A model generated the notes under the pieces. The model worked only from the letters and a program-made list of their open reading frames with translations, was not told the origin of the DNA and made no database searches. Shown in pieces: positions 1 through 7,375 of a DNA stretch of 14,760 bases. The DNA lies in NCBI GenBank assembly GCA_945875935.1, contig CAMCNE010000056.1, positions 1 through 14,760 of the forward strand, in the 5' to 3' direction. This stretch comes from Bordetella parapertussis (GTDB lineage Bacteria > Pseudomonadota > Gammaproteobacteria > Burkholderiales > Burkholderiaceae_C). Position numbers and translations under genes: made by a program. Position 1 is the first letter of the stretch; every line of letters starts with the position of its first letter.

Positions 1-1320
1 CTCGCGTACCACGACCGCAGCGATGGCGGGCTGTGGGCCACGGTGTGCGAGATGGCCTTTGCCGGCCACGTGGGCGTGAGCCTGAACGTGGACATGCTGG
101 TCACTGAGGGCGACGGCATCACCGACAGCCGCATGGATTGGGGCGACTCCAAGAACTGGGCCGGCCAGGTCGGCGCGCGCCGCCACGAGCTCACGCTCAA
201 GGCACTGTTCAGCGAGGAACTCGGTGCGGTCATCCAGGTGCCCACCGCGGTGCGCAACGAGGTCATGCAAACGCTGCGTCGCCACGGGCTTTCCAAGCAC
301 AGCCACTTCATCGGCAAGCCCAACGAACGCAGCACGGTCGAGGTCTGGCGCGACACCAAGACGGTGTTCACCGCGCCGTTGCGCGAGCTGCAGCAGGCGT
401 GGGACGAAGTGAGCTGGCGCATCGCCCAGCTGCGCGACAACCCCGCGTGCGCCGACGCCGAGCACGCGGCCATCGCTCAGGCCGACGACAGCGGCTTGCA
501 CGTGCACCTGAGCTTCGATGCGGCTGAGAACGTGGCCGCGCCGTTCATCCACACCACCCGCCCCAAGCTGGCCATCTTGCGCGAGCAGGGCGTCAACAGC
601 CAGGTCGAGATGAGCCGCGCGATGGCGCTGGCCGGCTTTGACACCTTTGATGTGCACATGAGCGATCTGCAGTCAGGCCGCGCACGGCTCGATCAGTTCA
701 TCGGCTTCGTGGCCTGTGGCGGCTTCAGCTACGGAGACACGCTGGGTGCCGGTGAAGGCTGGGCCCGCTCGATCCTGTTCAACCCGATGCTCGCCGAGCA
801 GTTCGCCAGCTTCTTCGCGCGCACCGACACCTTCGCGCTGGGCGTGTGCAACGGCTGTCAGATGATGGCTGCGCTGGCGCCCATCATTCCCGGTGCGCAG
901 GCCTGGCCGCGCTTCACGCGCAACCTCAGCCAGCAGTTCGAGGCACGGCTGTCGCTGGTCGAGGTGCTCGACAGCCCGTCGATCCTGCTGGCCGGCATGG
1001 CGGGCAGCCGGCTGCCGGTGGCGGTGTCGCACGGCGAAGGCCGCGCCGACTTCTCGCAGCGCGGCGATGCCAGCGCGGTGCACCGCGCCATGCGCTTTGT
1101 CGACCACGCGGGTCAACCAACCGAGGCCTATCCGTTCAACCCCAACGGCAGCCCCGGCGGTCTGACGGCGGTGACCACACCCGACGGCCGCTACACCGCG
1201 CTGATGCCGCACCCCGAGCGGGTGTTCCGGCAGGTGCAACTGAGCTGGACGAACGGCGATCTGGGCGCCGCCAGCCCTTGGATGCGGCTGTTTGGCAATG
1301 CGCGTCGCTGGGTCGGCTGA
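1..1320 (+). CDS. purL: Phosphoribosylformylglycinamidine synthase, C-terminal part (gene starts before the window)
   Basis: FGAM synthase converts FGAR, glutamine and ATP to FGAM, the fourth step of purine synthesis, in the cytoplasm. The reading frame is open from base 1, beginning LAYHDRSDGGLW, a conserved PurL motif, so about 439 residues of a protein usually near 1,300 are visible. The end of the synthetase part is followed by a class I glutamine amidotransferase domain from about base 565. Its nucleophile lies in GVCNGCQ (first Cys codon 847-849) and the His/Glu pair in MPHPERVF (His codon 1210-1212, Glu 1216-1218). This is the large, single-chain form typical of proteobacteria, not the split PurLQS form. 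The stop lies inside the start of the next gene, so the two may be translationally coupled. Confidence 0.97.
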   Translation, partial: LAYHDRSDGGLWATVCEMAFAGHVGVSLNVDMLVTEGDGITDSRMDWGDSKNWAGQVGARRHELTLKALFSEELGAVIQVPTAVRNEVMQTLRRHGLSKHSHFIGKPNERSTVEVWRDTKTVFTAPLRELQQAWDEVSWRIAQLRDNPACADAEHAAIAQADDSGLHVHLSFDAAENVAAPFIHTTRPKLAILREQGVNSQVEMSRAMALAGFDTFDVHMSDLQSGRARLDQFIGFVACGGFSYGDTLGAGEGWARSILFNPMLAEQFASFFARTDTFALGVCNGCQMMAALAPIIPGAQAWPRFTRNLSQQFEARLSLVEVLDSPSILLAGMAGSRLPVAVSHGEGRADFSQRGDASAVHRAMRFVDHAGQPTEAYPFNPNGSPGGLTAVTTPDGRYTALMPHPERVFRQVQLSWTNGDLGAASPWMRLFGNARRWVG

Positions 1321-2044
1321 GCGTTTCGAGCGGCTCGACGCGCTGCGTGGCGCGGCCATCGTCTGGATGGCCGGGTTTCACTTTTGCTTCGATTTGAACC
1401 AGGCCGGCTTCATCTCGCAGAACTTCTACGAAGACCCGCTGTGGACCACGCAACGCAGCGCCATCGTCAGCCTGTTCCTTGTTTGCGTCGGGCTGTCGCA
1501 GGCGGTGGCGCTGGACCAGGGGCAGGGCAGTGCGCGCTTTTGGAAGCGCTGGGCGCAGTTGGTCGGCTGTGCGCTGCTGGTGAGCGCCGGCTCGTGGTTG
1601 ATGTTCCCGCGCAGCTACATCAGCTTTGGCGTGCTGCATGGCATCGCGCTGATTCTTCTGGTGCTGCGGCTGGCCGCACCCGCGCGGGGTTGGCTGTGGC
1701 CGCTGGGCGCGCTGGCGCTGCTGTTGCCGCTGCTGCTGCCGCATCCGTTTTTTGACAGCCGCGCCACCAACTGGGTTGGCCTGATCACCCACAAGCCCGT
1801 CACCGAAGACTACCTGCCGCTGCTGCCGTGGCTGGGCGTGGCGCTGTGGGGAATGGCCGCCGGGCAATGGGCGCTGCGCCAGCGCCGCGGCTGGCTGGCC
1901 GATGCCCTGCCTGCTGGGCTGCGTGTGGTGGGCCGGCCGCTGGCCTGGCTGGGACGGCGCAGCTTGCTGTTTTACATGGCGCACCAGCCGGTGCTGATCG
2001 CGCTGGTCATGGCCGCCGCCTGGGTGCTGCACCGCAGCCCTTGA
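1298..2044 (+). CDS. DUF1624 / HGSNAT-like multi-pass inner membrane protein
   Basis: A protein of about 248 residues with an N-terminal RFERLDALRG segment followed by a WMAGFHFCFDL helix, the signature of the DUF1624 (heparan-alpha-glucosaminide N-acetyltransferase catalytic-like) family. Six or seven hydrophobic segments follow, for example FLVCVGLSQAVAL, LLVSAGSWLMF, LGALALLLPLLLP and a last one near LLFYMAHQPVLIALVMAAAW. The YMAHQPV motif near the C-terminus is also seen in membrane acyltransferases. The family is thought to move acyl groups across or at the inner membrane, but the bacterial substrate is not known. I chose ATG 1298; a TTG at 1292 is also in frame. Either start overlaps purL (23 or 29 bases), which suggests coupled translation. 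Function beyond family membership is inference. Confidence 0.85.
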   Translation: MRVAGSAERFERLDALRGAAIVWMAGFHFCFDLNQAGFISQNFYEDPLWTTQRSAIVSLFLVCVGLSQAVALDQGQGSARFWKRWAQLVGCALLVSAGSWLMFPRSYISFGVLHGIALILLVLRLAAPARGWLWPLGALALLLPLLLPHPFFDSRATNWVGLITHKPVTEDYLPLLPWLGVALWGMAAGQWALRQRRGWLADALPAGLRVVGRPLAWLGRRSLLFYMAHQPVLIALVMAAAWVLHRSP

Positions 2045-2072
2045 GCGCAGGGCCACCCGCTACCATCGACCG

Positions 2073-2822
2073 ATGAGCACCAAGGTTTTATTCGGCTTTC
2101 ACGCCATCACGATCCGTCTGAAGACGGCCCCCCAGTCGGTCATCGAGATCCACGTCGATACCAGTCGGCGCGATCAGCGCATGCGCCAGTTCGCCGAGCG
2201 CGCTACCGCCGCCGGCGCCAAGCTGGTCGACAGCACCGACACCCAACTTCAAAAGATGTGCGGCACGCACCGCCACCAGGGCGTCGTGGCGCGCGTGCAG
2301 CCGGTGGCGCTGAGCCACTCGCTCGACGACACGCTCGACGAGCTCGATTCGGTCGGCGGCAACCCGTTGCTGCTGGTGCTCGACGGCATCACCGACCCGC
2401 ACAACCTGGGCGCGTGCCTGCGCGTGGCCGACGGCGCCGGCGCCCATGCGGTGATCGCCCCGAAGGACCACGCCGTGGGCGTCAACGCCACGGTCTCCAA
2501 GGTGGCCAGCGGCGCGGCCGAGACGGTGCCGTACTTCATGGTCACCAACCTCGCGCGCACCCTCAATGAGCTGAAAGACCGCAACATCCGCGTCATCGGC
2601 ACCTCCGACACCGCCACCCAATCGATCTACGACATCGACCTGAGCGGCCCGGTGGCGCTGGTGCTCGGTGCCGAAGGCGCCGGCATGCGACAGCTCACCG
2701 GCAAGACCTGCGATGAACTCGTCAGCATCCCGATGCGCGGCGCGGTGGAGAGCCTCAACGTCTCGGTGGCGAGCGGGGTTTGTCTGTATGAGGCGCTGAG
2801 GCAGCGTGACAGGAAGGTTTGA
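2073..2822 (+). CDS. rlmB: 23S rRNA (guanosine-2251-2'-O)-methyltransferase
   Basis: RlmB uses S-adenosylmethionine to methylate the 2'-O of G2251 in the P-loop of 23S rRNA. The 249-residue protein matches the usual length of about 245. An N-terminal SpoU substrate-binding domain (about 1-80, starting STKVLFGFHAI) leads to the SPOUT knot domain. Motif 1 is at 102-119 (LDGITDPHNLGACLRVA, with Asn111 and Arg117), motif 2 at 197-205 (VLGAEGAGM, Glu201) and motif 3 at 219-233 (IPMRGAVESLNVSVA, Ser227 and Asn229). It starts 28 bases after the DUF1624 stop on the same strand, so it is probably in the same transcript. It converges on the ATPase gene, with 30 bases between stops and no obvious terminator hairpin. 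Confidence 0.96.
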   Translation: MSTKVLFGFHAITIRLKTAPQSVIEIHVDTSRRDQRMRQFAERATAAGAKLVDSTDTQLQKMCGTHRHQGVVARVQPVALSHSLDDTLDELDSVGGNPLLLVLDGITDPHNLGACLRVADGAGAHAVIAPKDHAVGVNATVSKVASGAAETVPYFMVTNLARTLNELKDRNIRVIGTSDTATQSIYDIDLSGPVALVLGAEGAGMRQLTGKTCDELVSIPMRGAVESLNVSVASGVCLYEALRQRDRKV

Positions 2823-2852
2823 GCCGCTCGGCGCGGGTTTCGGCTTCGTTCA

Positions 2853-4046
2853 TCAGGCCACGCGCCAGTCGTCCCCGGGCATGATGCGGATCATGAACTG
2901 ATCGAACATCGGCACGGTGAATGCCGTGTCGCCGTGGCTGGGGCTCCAGATCATCCCTTTGGAGATCAACTGGTTGCGCGTCGGCCCCAGTGCAGTGACC
3001 TTGCGAACCAGGGCGTTGGCGATGTCGCCTGACCGGTGTGGGCCCGCGCCGAGCGAGGCCATGGCGCGCAAATAGCGCTTTTCGGACGGCGTCAGCCGGT
3101 CGAAGCGCACACGGAAAAAGCTCTCGTCCAGAGCGGCAATGGTGATGGCCGAGGCTTGCTCGACGTCGCGAACGGTGATGGGCGAGCGCGACGCCTCATC
3201 CCAGGCGTGCTTGCCCCACTCCTGCAAGAAGTAGGGGTAGCCCTGGGTTTCGCGCACGATGCACTCCAGTGCCTGCGGCTCGAACTCGACGTGTTGCTGC
3301 GCAGCCGGCACCGCGATGGCTTCGCGTGCGGCGGCGGCAGTGAGCGGGCCGATCATTGGGTAATCGAAGAGCCGCTCGGCGTAAGACTTGGCGCGCCCCA
3401 TGCGGCCTGGCAGTTGCGGCAGACCTGCGCCGACCATCATCACCGGCAGCTGGCGCTGAGCGACCCGGTGCAAGGCTGTGATCAGCGCGGCCATCTGGTC
3501 TTCCTCGACGTATTGCAACTCGTCGATGAAGAGGATCAAGGCCGTGCCCGCGCTGCGCGCGGCCTCGCCGGCCACCTCGAGCAGCGCTTGAAGATCGTGT
3601 TCCAGATCGCCGTTGTCGGCCAGGCCCGGCTCCGGCTCGTAATCGATGCCGACCTCAATGTCGCTGTACTTGATCTTCAAACCCTTGGCGAAGCCCGCCA
3701 GCCCCCGCAGGGCGCGCTTTGCCAGATCGCGGGTCTGCTCAAGCCGCGACAACCGCAACAAGGCCTGTCGGAGTTGCGGTGCGAGGATGGCCGGAAGCGA
3801 GCGCCCTTCCGGCGCTTCGATGCGCAGTGTGTGCAGCGCGGCGGCTTCGGCGTCGTTGCGCATTCGATCGAGCAGCACGGTCTTGCCAACGCCGCGCAGA
3901 CCGATCAAGAGCAGGCTCTTGGCCGGCCGTCCGGCGCGGATGCGCTCGGCGGCGATGCGCACGCTTTCAAGCAGATCGTCGCGGCCCGCCAACTCCGGCG
4001 GCGGCGTGCCGGCGCCGGGGGCGTAGGGGTTGTCAACGGGGTTCAC
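2853..4046 (-). CDS. Stand-alone AAA / ORC-Cdc6-like ATPase with C-terminal winged helix
   Basis: The 397-residue protein begins with a Pro/Gly-rich lead (NPYAPGAGTPPPELAGRDDLL), a conserved opening of one bacterial AAA_16-type ATPase family. Walker A is GLRGVGKT (49-56) and Walker B is LILFIDE (170-176). A probable sensor 1 region is MMVGAGLP (203-210). The C-terminal third (about 318-388) reads as a winged-helix DNA-binding domain with RSGDIANAL and TRNQLISKGMIW. This layout resembles ORC/Cdc6 and STAND-type NTPases, so DNA binding is likely. The biological role of this family is unknown to me. The start is a GTG; an in-frame stop lies a few codons upstream and the next Met is residue 62, so GTG is forced. 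No Shine-Dalgarno sequence is visible. It sits beside a restriction-system relic and a toxin-antitoxin pair, which suggests an accessory or defence-type cargo. Confidence 0.88.
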   Translation of the reverse strand: MNPVDNPYAPGAGTPPPELAGRDDLLESVRIAAERIRAGRPAKSLLLIGLRGVGKTVLLDRMRNDAEAAALHTLRIEAPEGRSLPAILAPQLRQALLRLSRLEQTRDLAKRALRGLAGFAKGLKIKYSDIEVGIDYEPEPGLADNGDLEHDLQALLEVAGEAARSAGTALILFIDELQYVEEDQMAALITALHRVAQRQLPVMMVGAGLPQLPGRMGRAKSYAERLFDYPMIGPLTAAAAREAIAVPAAQQHVEFEPQALECIVRETQGYPYFLQEWGKHAWDEASRSPITVRDVEQASAITIAALDESFFRVRFDRLTPSEKRYLRAMASLGAGPHRSGDIANALVRKVTALGPTRNQLISKGMIWSPSHGDTAFTVPMFDQFMIRIMPGDDWRVA

Positions 4047-4074
4047 GAATGCAGTTTATAGCTAACTTACAAAG

Positions 4075-4102
4075 ATTATAAAAAGAAGATAACTTTTGTA
4101 AT
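4075..4102 (-). promoter_or_regulatory. Predicted sigma-70 promoter of the ATPase gene
   Basis: On the minus strand a perfect TATAAT -10 (plus-strand 4075-4080) lies 16 bases downstream of ATTACA (plus-strand 4097-4102), a 4/6 match to the -35 consensus. It would start transcription about 20-25 bases before the GTG start. The surrounding 60 or so bases are strongly AT-rich in an otherwise GC-rich region. Confidence 0.6.
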
Positions 4103-4112
4103 GTTTTTATAA
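4076..4112. repeat. 9-bp perfect inverted repeat around the ATPase promoter
   Basis: TTATAAAAA at 4076-4084 is matched by TTTTTATAA at 4104-4112, with a 19-base centre. The left arm overlaps the -10 and the right arm lies just upstream of the -35. A dimeric regulator, possibly the ATPase itself, could bind here. In such an AT-rich stretch a chance dyad cannot be excluded. Confidence 0.5.
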
Positions 4113-4135
4113 ATTGAGCATGGTCCGGCCGCTCG

Positions 4136-4300
4136 CTACAGCGCGCCGCTGAAAGCCTGATGGAGCAGGGATTTCTTCAGCTCGTCGAGGTACTTCAGGA
4201 ACAGCAACCACGACGACTGCTCGGTGTAGTCGAGCTCACTGGTGCACCCGGCATCCTTGTGCAGGATGTCGTCGATGTTCTTGAAGGTTTGTTCAAACAT
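4136..4300 (-). pseudogene. Type I restriction relic: HsdM N-terminus joined to HsdS C-terminus
   Basis: A 54-codon frame runs from ATG 4300 to TAG 4136. Residues 1-39 (MFEQTFKNIDDILHKDAG through WLLFLKYLD) are the conserved opening of the N-terminal domain of HsdM DNA methyltransferases. Residues 41-54 (LKKSLLHQAFSGAL then stop) are the usual last residues of an HsdS specificity subunit. Everything between, the methylase core and both target-recognition domains, is missing, and no hsdR is present in the window. The join is in frame at the short segment LDEL, which both parent proteins can carry at the matching place, so a deletion between short homologies is the simplest origin. It cannot be an active methylase. 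Whether the peptide is made is unknown. It lies 56 bases beyond the mazF stop on the same strand. Confidence 0.85.
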
Positions 4301-4356
4301 GGGGCCAGGCGCCGGGCAGTGGGGTGGGCGCATTCTCCATGCGGCTGGCGCCGAAC

Positions 4357-4674
4357 TCAGGGCGCGAACATCGACTGCAGGGTTTGCAGCGTGACTCCCA
4401 GCGTTTGAGGGCGCAAGGCGCCCAGACGCTTGACCAAGCGTGTGCGGTCCAGCGTTCGAATCTGGTCGAGCACGATCAGCCCTTGTTTGCCCTGAAAGGT
4501 GAGTCCCACACGAAAAGCCGCCGGGCGCGAGCCGGTGGTCATGGGCGCCACGATCACGGTGCGCAGGTGGTCGTTCATCTCGTCGGGCGAGACCACCACG
4601 CACGGGCGAGTCTTCTGGATTTCGCTGCCCACCGTGGGGTCGAGCTGGGCCAGCCAGATGTCACCGGCCTTCAT
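4357..4674 (-). CDS. mazF: MazF/PemK-family toxin (endoribonuclease)
   Basis: A type II toxin of about 105 residues. MazF enzymes cut mRNA at short sequences and stop growth when the antitoxin is lost. The start KAGDIWLAQLDPTVGSE, the KTRPCVVVSP strand with the catalytic Arg (residue 23 from ATG 4674) and the VIVAPMTTGSR strand with the Thr (residue 46) are the family hallmarks. The protein ends with the usual helix (LGALRPQTLGVTLQTLQSMF). All key residues are present and the frame is intact, so the toxin is probably active. I chose ATG 4674, which overlaps the antitoxin stop as TGATG; a GTG one codon earlier is possible. It is co-transcribed with and coupled to mazE. Confidence 0.93.
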   Translation of the reverse strand: MKAGDIWLAQLDPTVGSEIQKTRPCVVVSPDEMNDHLRTVIVAPMTTGSRPAAFRVGLTFQGKQGLIVLDQIRTLDRTRLVKRLGALRPQTLGVTLQTLQSMFAP

Positions 4675-4922
4675 CACCAGACCAGTTCGCTGTCGCCTTC
4701 ATTGGCCACTTCGGGCCACACCAGCGCATCGCCGCCTTGCGCGGCCAGTCGGCGCGCATCGTCGGCCCAGCCTTCGCGCGGGTTGCGGCGGACGGCCCGG
4801 ATCTCGATCACGCCGTCACGCACCTGCAGATCGGCCGTGCCCTCCAGACCGATTTGCGCCAGGATCGGTTTGGGGATCAGCACCCCTTGCGAATTGCCCA
4901 TCTTGCGGATCGAGACTTCCAT
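4674..4922 (-). CDS. mazE: MazE/AbrB-family antitoxin
   Basis: An 82-residue protein. Residues 1-45 form a swapped-hairpin AbrB/MazE DNA-binding domain (EVSIRKMGNSQGVLIPKPIL, then ADLQVRDGVIEIRAV). The acidic, Trp-containing tail (WADDARRLAA through DSELVW) is the kind that folds over the MazF dimer and blocks it. It precedes mazF and overlaps it at TGATG, the normal order for this type of module. A purine-rich ribosome site (AGGAGAAGGAAG) lies just upstream of the ATG. The MazE-MazF complex probably represses its own promoter. It is 62 bases downstream of the cydB stop on the same strand, so some read-through from cydAB is possible. Confidence 0.92.
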   Translation of the reverse strand: MEVSIRKMGNSQGVLIPKPILAQIGLEGTADLQVRDGVIEIRAVRRNPREGWADDARRLAAQGGDALVWPEVANEGDSELVW

Positions 4923-4940
4923 AGAGTCTTCCTTCTCCTA

Positions 4941-4961
4941 GGTAAGCACAATGGTAGCACC
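4941..4961 (-). promoter_or_regulatory. Direct repeat upstream of mazE, possible autoregulatory site
   Basis: The plus strand reads GGTAAGCAC, then AAT, then GGTAGCACC, so the minus strand carries two near-identical 8-9 base units about one helical turn apart, shortly before the mazE ribosome site. Many mazEF promoters are bound by the antitoxin. No convincing -10/-35 pair is visible, so this is tentative. Confidence 0.3.
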
Positions 4962-4984
4962 GGAGGCTGCTGAGAGGTACCGCC

Positions 4985-5980
4985 TCACGCGTACCGCAAC
5001 TCCGTCGCCTTGCCCCAGAACACTCTGTACGAGAACACCGTGTAAGCGGCGATGGCAGGCACCGAGATGCACACGCCGATCAGGATGACCTTGAGCGCGG
5101 CTGGGCTGCTGGCGGCTTCCCAGATGGTCAGGCGGTCGATCACCACGAAGGGGTAGATGCTGTAGGCCAGGCCAATGAAGCCGAGCACGAACACCGCGAT
5201 CAACGCCACGAAGGGCACCCAGCACAAGGTGGTGCGCACGATGGCCTTGTTGAGCAGCAATCGTGCGGTCAGCAGGGCAATACCAGTGGCCAGCGGAATG
5301 ACCATCAGCGCGATGAGCGCGGGCAGCGTGAACCAGCGTTCGCGCACGGTGGTGCTGACCCACGGCGTGGCCAGAGAAATCAGCACCATGCCCACGACCA
5401 CCGGCCACCAGGCCAGCTTGGCCCAGCCGATGGCCTTGGCCTGCAGCTCGCCTTCGGTCTTCATGATCAGCCAGGCCGCGCCCAGCAGCGCATAGGCCGC
5501 CGGCAGTGCCACCGCGATGGCCGCGGCAAACACGGGGTAGTTCCAGCCCTCGCCAAAGCCGCTGATGTAGCGGCCCAGCATCCAGCCCTGTGACAGCGAA
5601 GCGAGCATCGAGCCGGCAAAGAACAGTCGGTCCCACAGCGGTTTGTCGCTGGCCTTGGCCTTGACCCGAAAGTCGAACGCCACGCCGCGCAGCATGAGGC
5701 CCACCAACATCAGCGTGACCGGCAGGTACAGCTGCGACAGCACCATGCCGTGCGCCTTCGGAAAGGCCACCAGCAAGATGCCGATGCCCAGCACCAGCCA
5801 GGTCTCGTTGGCGTCCCAGAACGGGCCGATCGAGGCGATGAGCACGTCTTTTTCTTCGGCGGTGGCGCGGTGCATGAGCAGGCCCACACCCAAGTCGTAG
5901 CCGTCGCTGATCACGTAGATCAGCATGGCCACGCCCATCAGCGCCATGAAGATCAGCGGCAGCGCGTGGTCAAAGCTCAT
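4985..5980 (-). CDS. cydB: Cytochrome bd-type (cyanide-insensitive) quinol oxidase subunit II
   Basis: Subunit II of the bd-family quinol oxidase, which together with subunit I reduces oxygen to water with quinol in the inner membrane. The 331-residue length fits the CioB-type (about 335) better than the E. coli CydB (379). Family motifs include YVISDGYDLGVGLL near the N-terminus, IGPFWDANETWLV (about 51-63) and FDFRVK, with eight or nine hydrophobic helices ending near the C-terminus. The ATG overlaps the cydA stop as ATGA, so translation is coupled. I see no small cydX/cioZ-like gene after it: only 62 bases separate the stop from mazE. Confidence 0.95.
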   Translation of the reverse strand: MSFDHALPLIFMALMGVAMLIYVISDGYDLGVGLLMHRATAEEKDVLIASIGPFWDANETWLVLGIGILLVAFPKAHGMVLSQLYLPVTLMLVGLMLRGVAFDFRVKAKASDKPLWDRLFFAGSMLASLSQGWMLGRYISGFGEGWNYPVFAAAIAVALPAAYALLGAAWLIMKTEGELQAKAIGWAKLAWWPVVVGMVLISLATPWVSTTVRERWFTLPALIALMVIPLATGIALLTARLLLNKAIVRTTLCWVPFVALIAVFVLGFIGLAYSIYPFVVIDRLTIWEAASSPAALKVILIGVCISVPAIAAYTVFSYRVFWGKATELRYA

Positions 5981-7359
5981 GCAACGCTGCCTTCGTTCAG
6001 AGCTGGGGCATTGCGGCCTTTGCTCAGGCTTGGGGCGTCGTTTTCGATCAGGTCTTCAGGCTTTTCGGCCATGTACTTCAGAACGCCCACATAGGCCAGG
6101 ATGAGACCCAGGTACAGCACCAGGTACATCGCCAAGCTCATGCCGATCATGGGCGCGGTGACGTTGGTGGCGGCCACATCGGCGGTGCGCACCAAGCCGT
6201 AGACGATGAAGGGCTGGCGTCCGATCTCGGTCACGTACCAGCCGGCCACCGTGGCCACCCAGCCCGAAAACGTCATGCCGGCCAGCACCCACAGCAGCCG
6301 CTTGGGGATGCGATCGGCCGACCAACCGGCGCGGCGTGCCGTCCACCAGCCCACCCAGCTCACGGCCAGCATCAGCATGCCCACGCCGACCATGATGCGA
6401 AAGCCCCAGAACAAGGGCGCGACCGGCGGGTGGCGATCGGGGAATTCATTGAGCCCCTTGATCTCGCCGTGGAGTTCATGGGTGAGGACCAGGCTGGCCA
6501 TGTTGGGGATGCCGACTTCAAAGAGGTTGCTGCGCGTGGCTGCATCAGGCCAGGCGAACAGCAGCAGCGGGGCGTCGCGTTCCGTGTGCCAGATGCCTTC
6601 GATCGCGGCGATCTTCTGCGGCTGGTGTTGAAGTGTGTTCAGGCCGTGCTGGTCGCCGACCACGATCTGCACCGGGATCAGCAAGGCGGCCACCGTGAGC
6701 CCCACGCGCATGACCTTGGGCGCCGAGCTTTCGGCCACGCCCTTGAGCATCTGCCAGGCGCTCAGGCCGGCCATCAGGAACGAACACGTCAGCGCCGAGG
6801 CCAGCAGCATGTGGGTGAGGCGATAGGGAAACGAGGGGTTGAAGATCACGTCGAACCAGCTCACCACGTGGAACACGCCATCGACCACCTCATGGCCAGA
6901 CGGTGTTTGCATCCAGGAATTGAGCGCCAGGATCCAGAACGCGCTGAGCGTGGTGCCAAACGCAACGAAGAAGCTCGCCATCATGTGGACCCGCTCGCTC
7001 ACGCGGCCGTGGCCGAACAGCATGATCCCGAGGAAGCCCGCTTCCAGAAAGAAGGCGGTGAGCACCTCGAATCCCAGCAGCGGGCCGGCCACGTTGCCGA
7101 CCTTTTCCATGAATCCCGGCCAGTTGGTGCCGAACTGAAAGCTCATCGTGATGCCGCTGACCACGCCCAGCGCGAAGCTCAGCGCGAACACCTTGGTCCA
7201 GAAGCGGTACGCGCCCAGCCAGGCGGTGTCGCGCGTGGTCAGCCAGCGCCACCTGAAAAACAGCAGCATCCAACCCAGTGCGATCGTGATCGTCGGGAAC
7301 AGGATGTGAAAGGTGATGTTCGCAGCGAACTGCATGCGAGCGAGGATGAGTGCGTCCAT
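5977..7359 (-). CDS. cydA: Cytochrome bd-type (cyanide-insensitive) quinol oxidase subunit I
   Basis: Subunit I carries the hemes and quinol site. Numbering from ATG 7359 (460 residues), likely heme ligands are His18 (NITFHILFP) and His183 (YRLTHML). Glu98 and Glu106 (GFEVLTAFFLEAGF) match the proton and heme-site glutamates. Lys249 and Glu254 (KIAAIEG) match the quinol-site pair. The region between about 255 and 315 is short, the small Q-loop of the CIO type rather than the long E. coli form. The usual GRQPW reads GRQPF (380-384). An upstream in-frame start at 7395 would overlap the regulator stop and add 12 residues not typical of the family, so I reject it. The last 20 residues hold an imperfect 9-residue tandem repeat. 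The gene starts 16 bases after the regulator. Confidence 0.96.
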   Translation of the reverse strand: MDALILARMQFAANITFHILFPTITIALGWMLLFFRWRWLTTRDTAWLGAYRFWTKVFALSFALGVVSGITMSFQFGTNWPGFMEKVGNVAGPLLGFEVLTAFFLEAGFLGIMLFGHGRVSERVHMMASFFVAFGTTLSAFWILALNSWMQTPSGHEVVDGVFHVVSWFDVIFNPSFPYRLTHMLLASALTCSFLMAGLSAWQMLKGVAESSAPKVMRVGLTVAALLIPVQIVVGDQHGLNTLQHQPQKIAAIEGIWHTERDAPLLLFAWPDAATRSNLFEVGIPNMASLVLTHELHGEIKGLNEFPDRHPPVAPLFWGFRIMVGVGMLMLAVSWVGWWTARRAGWSADRIPKRLLWVLAGMTFSGWVATVAGWYVTEIGRQPFIVYGLVRTADVAATNVTAPMIGMSLAMYLVLYLGLILAYVGVLKYMAEKPEDLIENDAPSLSKGRNAPALNEGSVA

Positions 7360-7375
7360 GAAGTCGCCTATGTTT

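Noticed and set aside
3036..4061. A 341-residue plus-strand frame opposite the ATPase gene
   Set aside because: It is antisense to a gene with intact Walker motifs and shows no domain of its own.
4136..4603. A 155-residue minus-strand frame covering the hsd relic and part of mazF
   Set aside because: Only its last 54 codons resemble real proteins. The rest is out of frame with mazF and has no similarity, so the relic is taken from ATG 4300.
4923..4984. A small cydX-like gene after cydB
   Set aside because: The 62-base gap is too short and no hydrophobic frame with a start is present.
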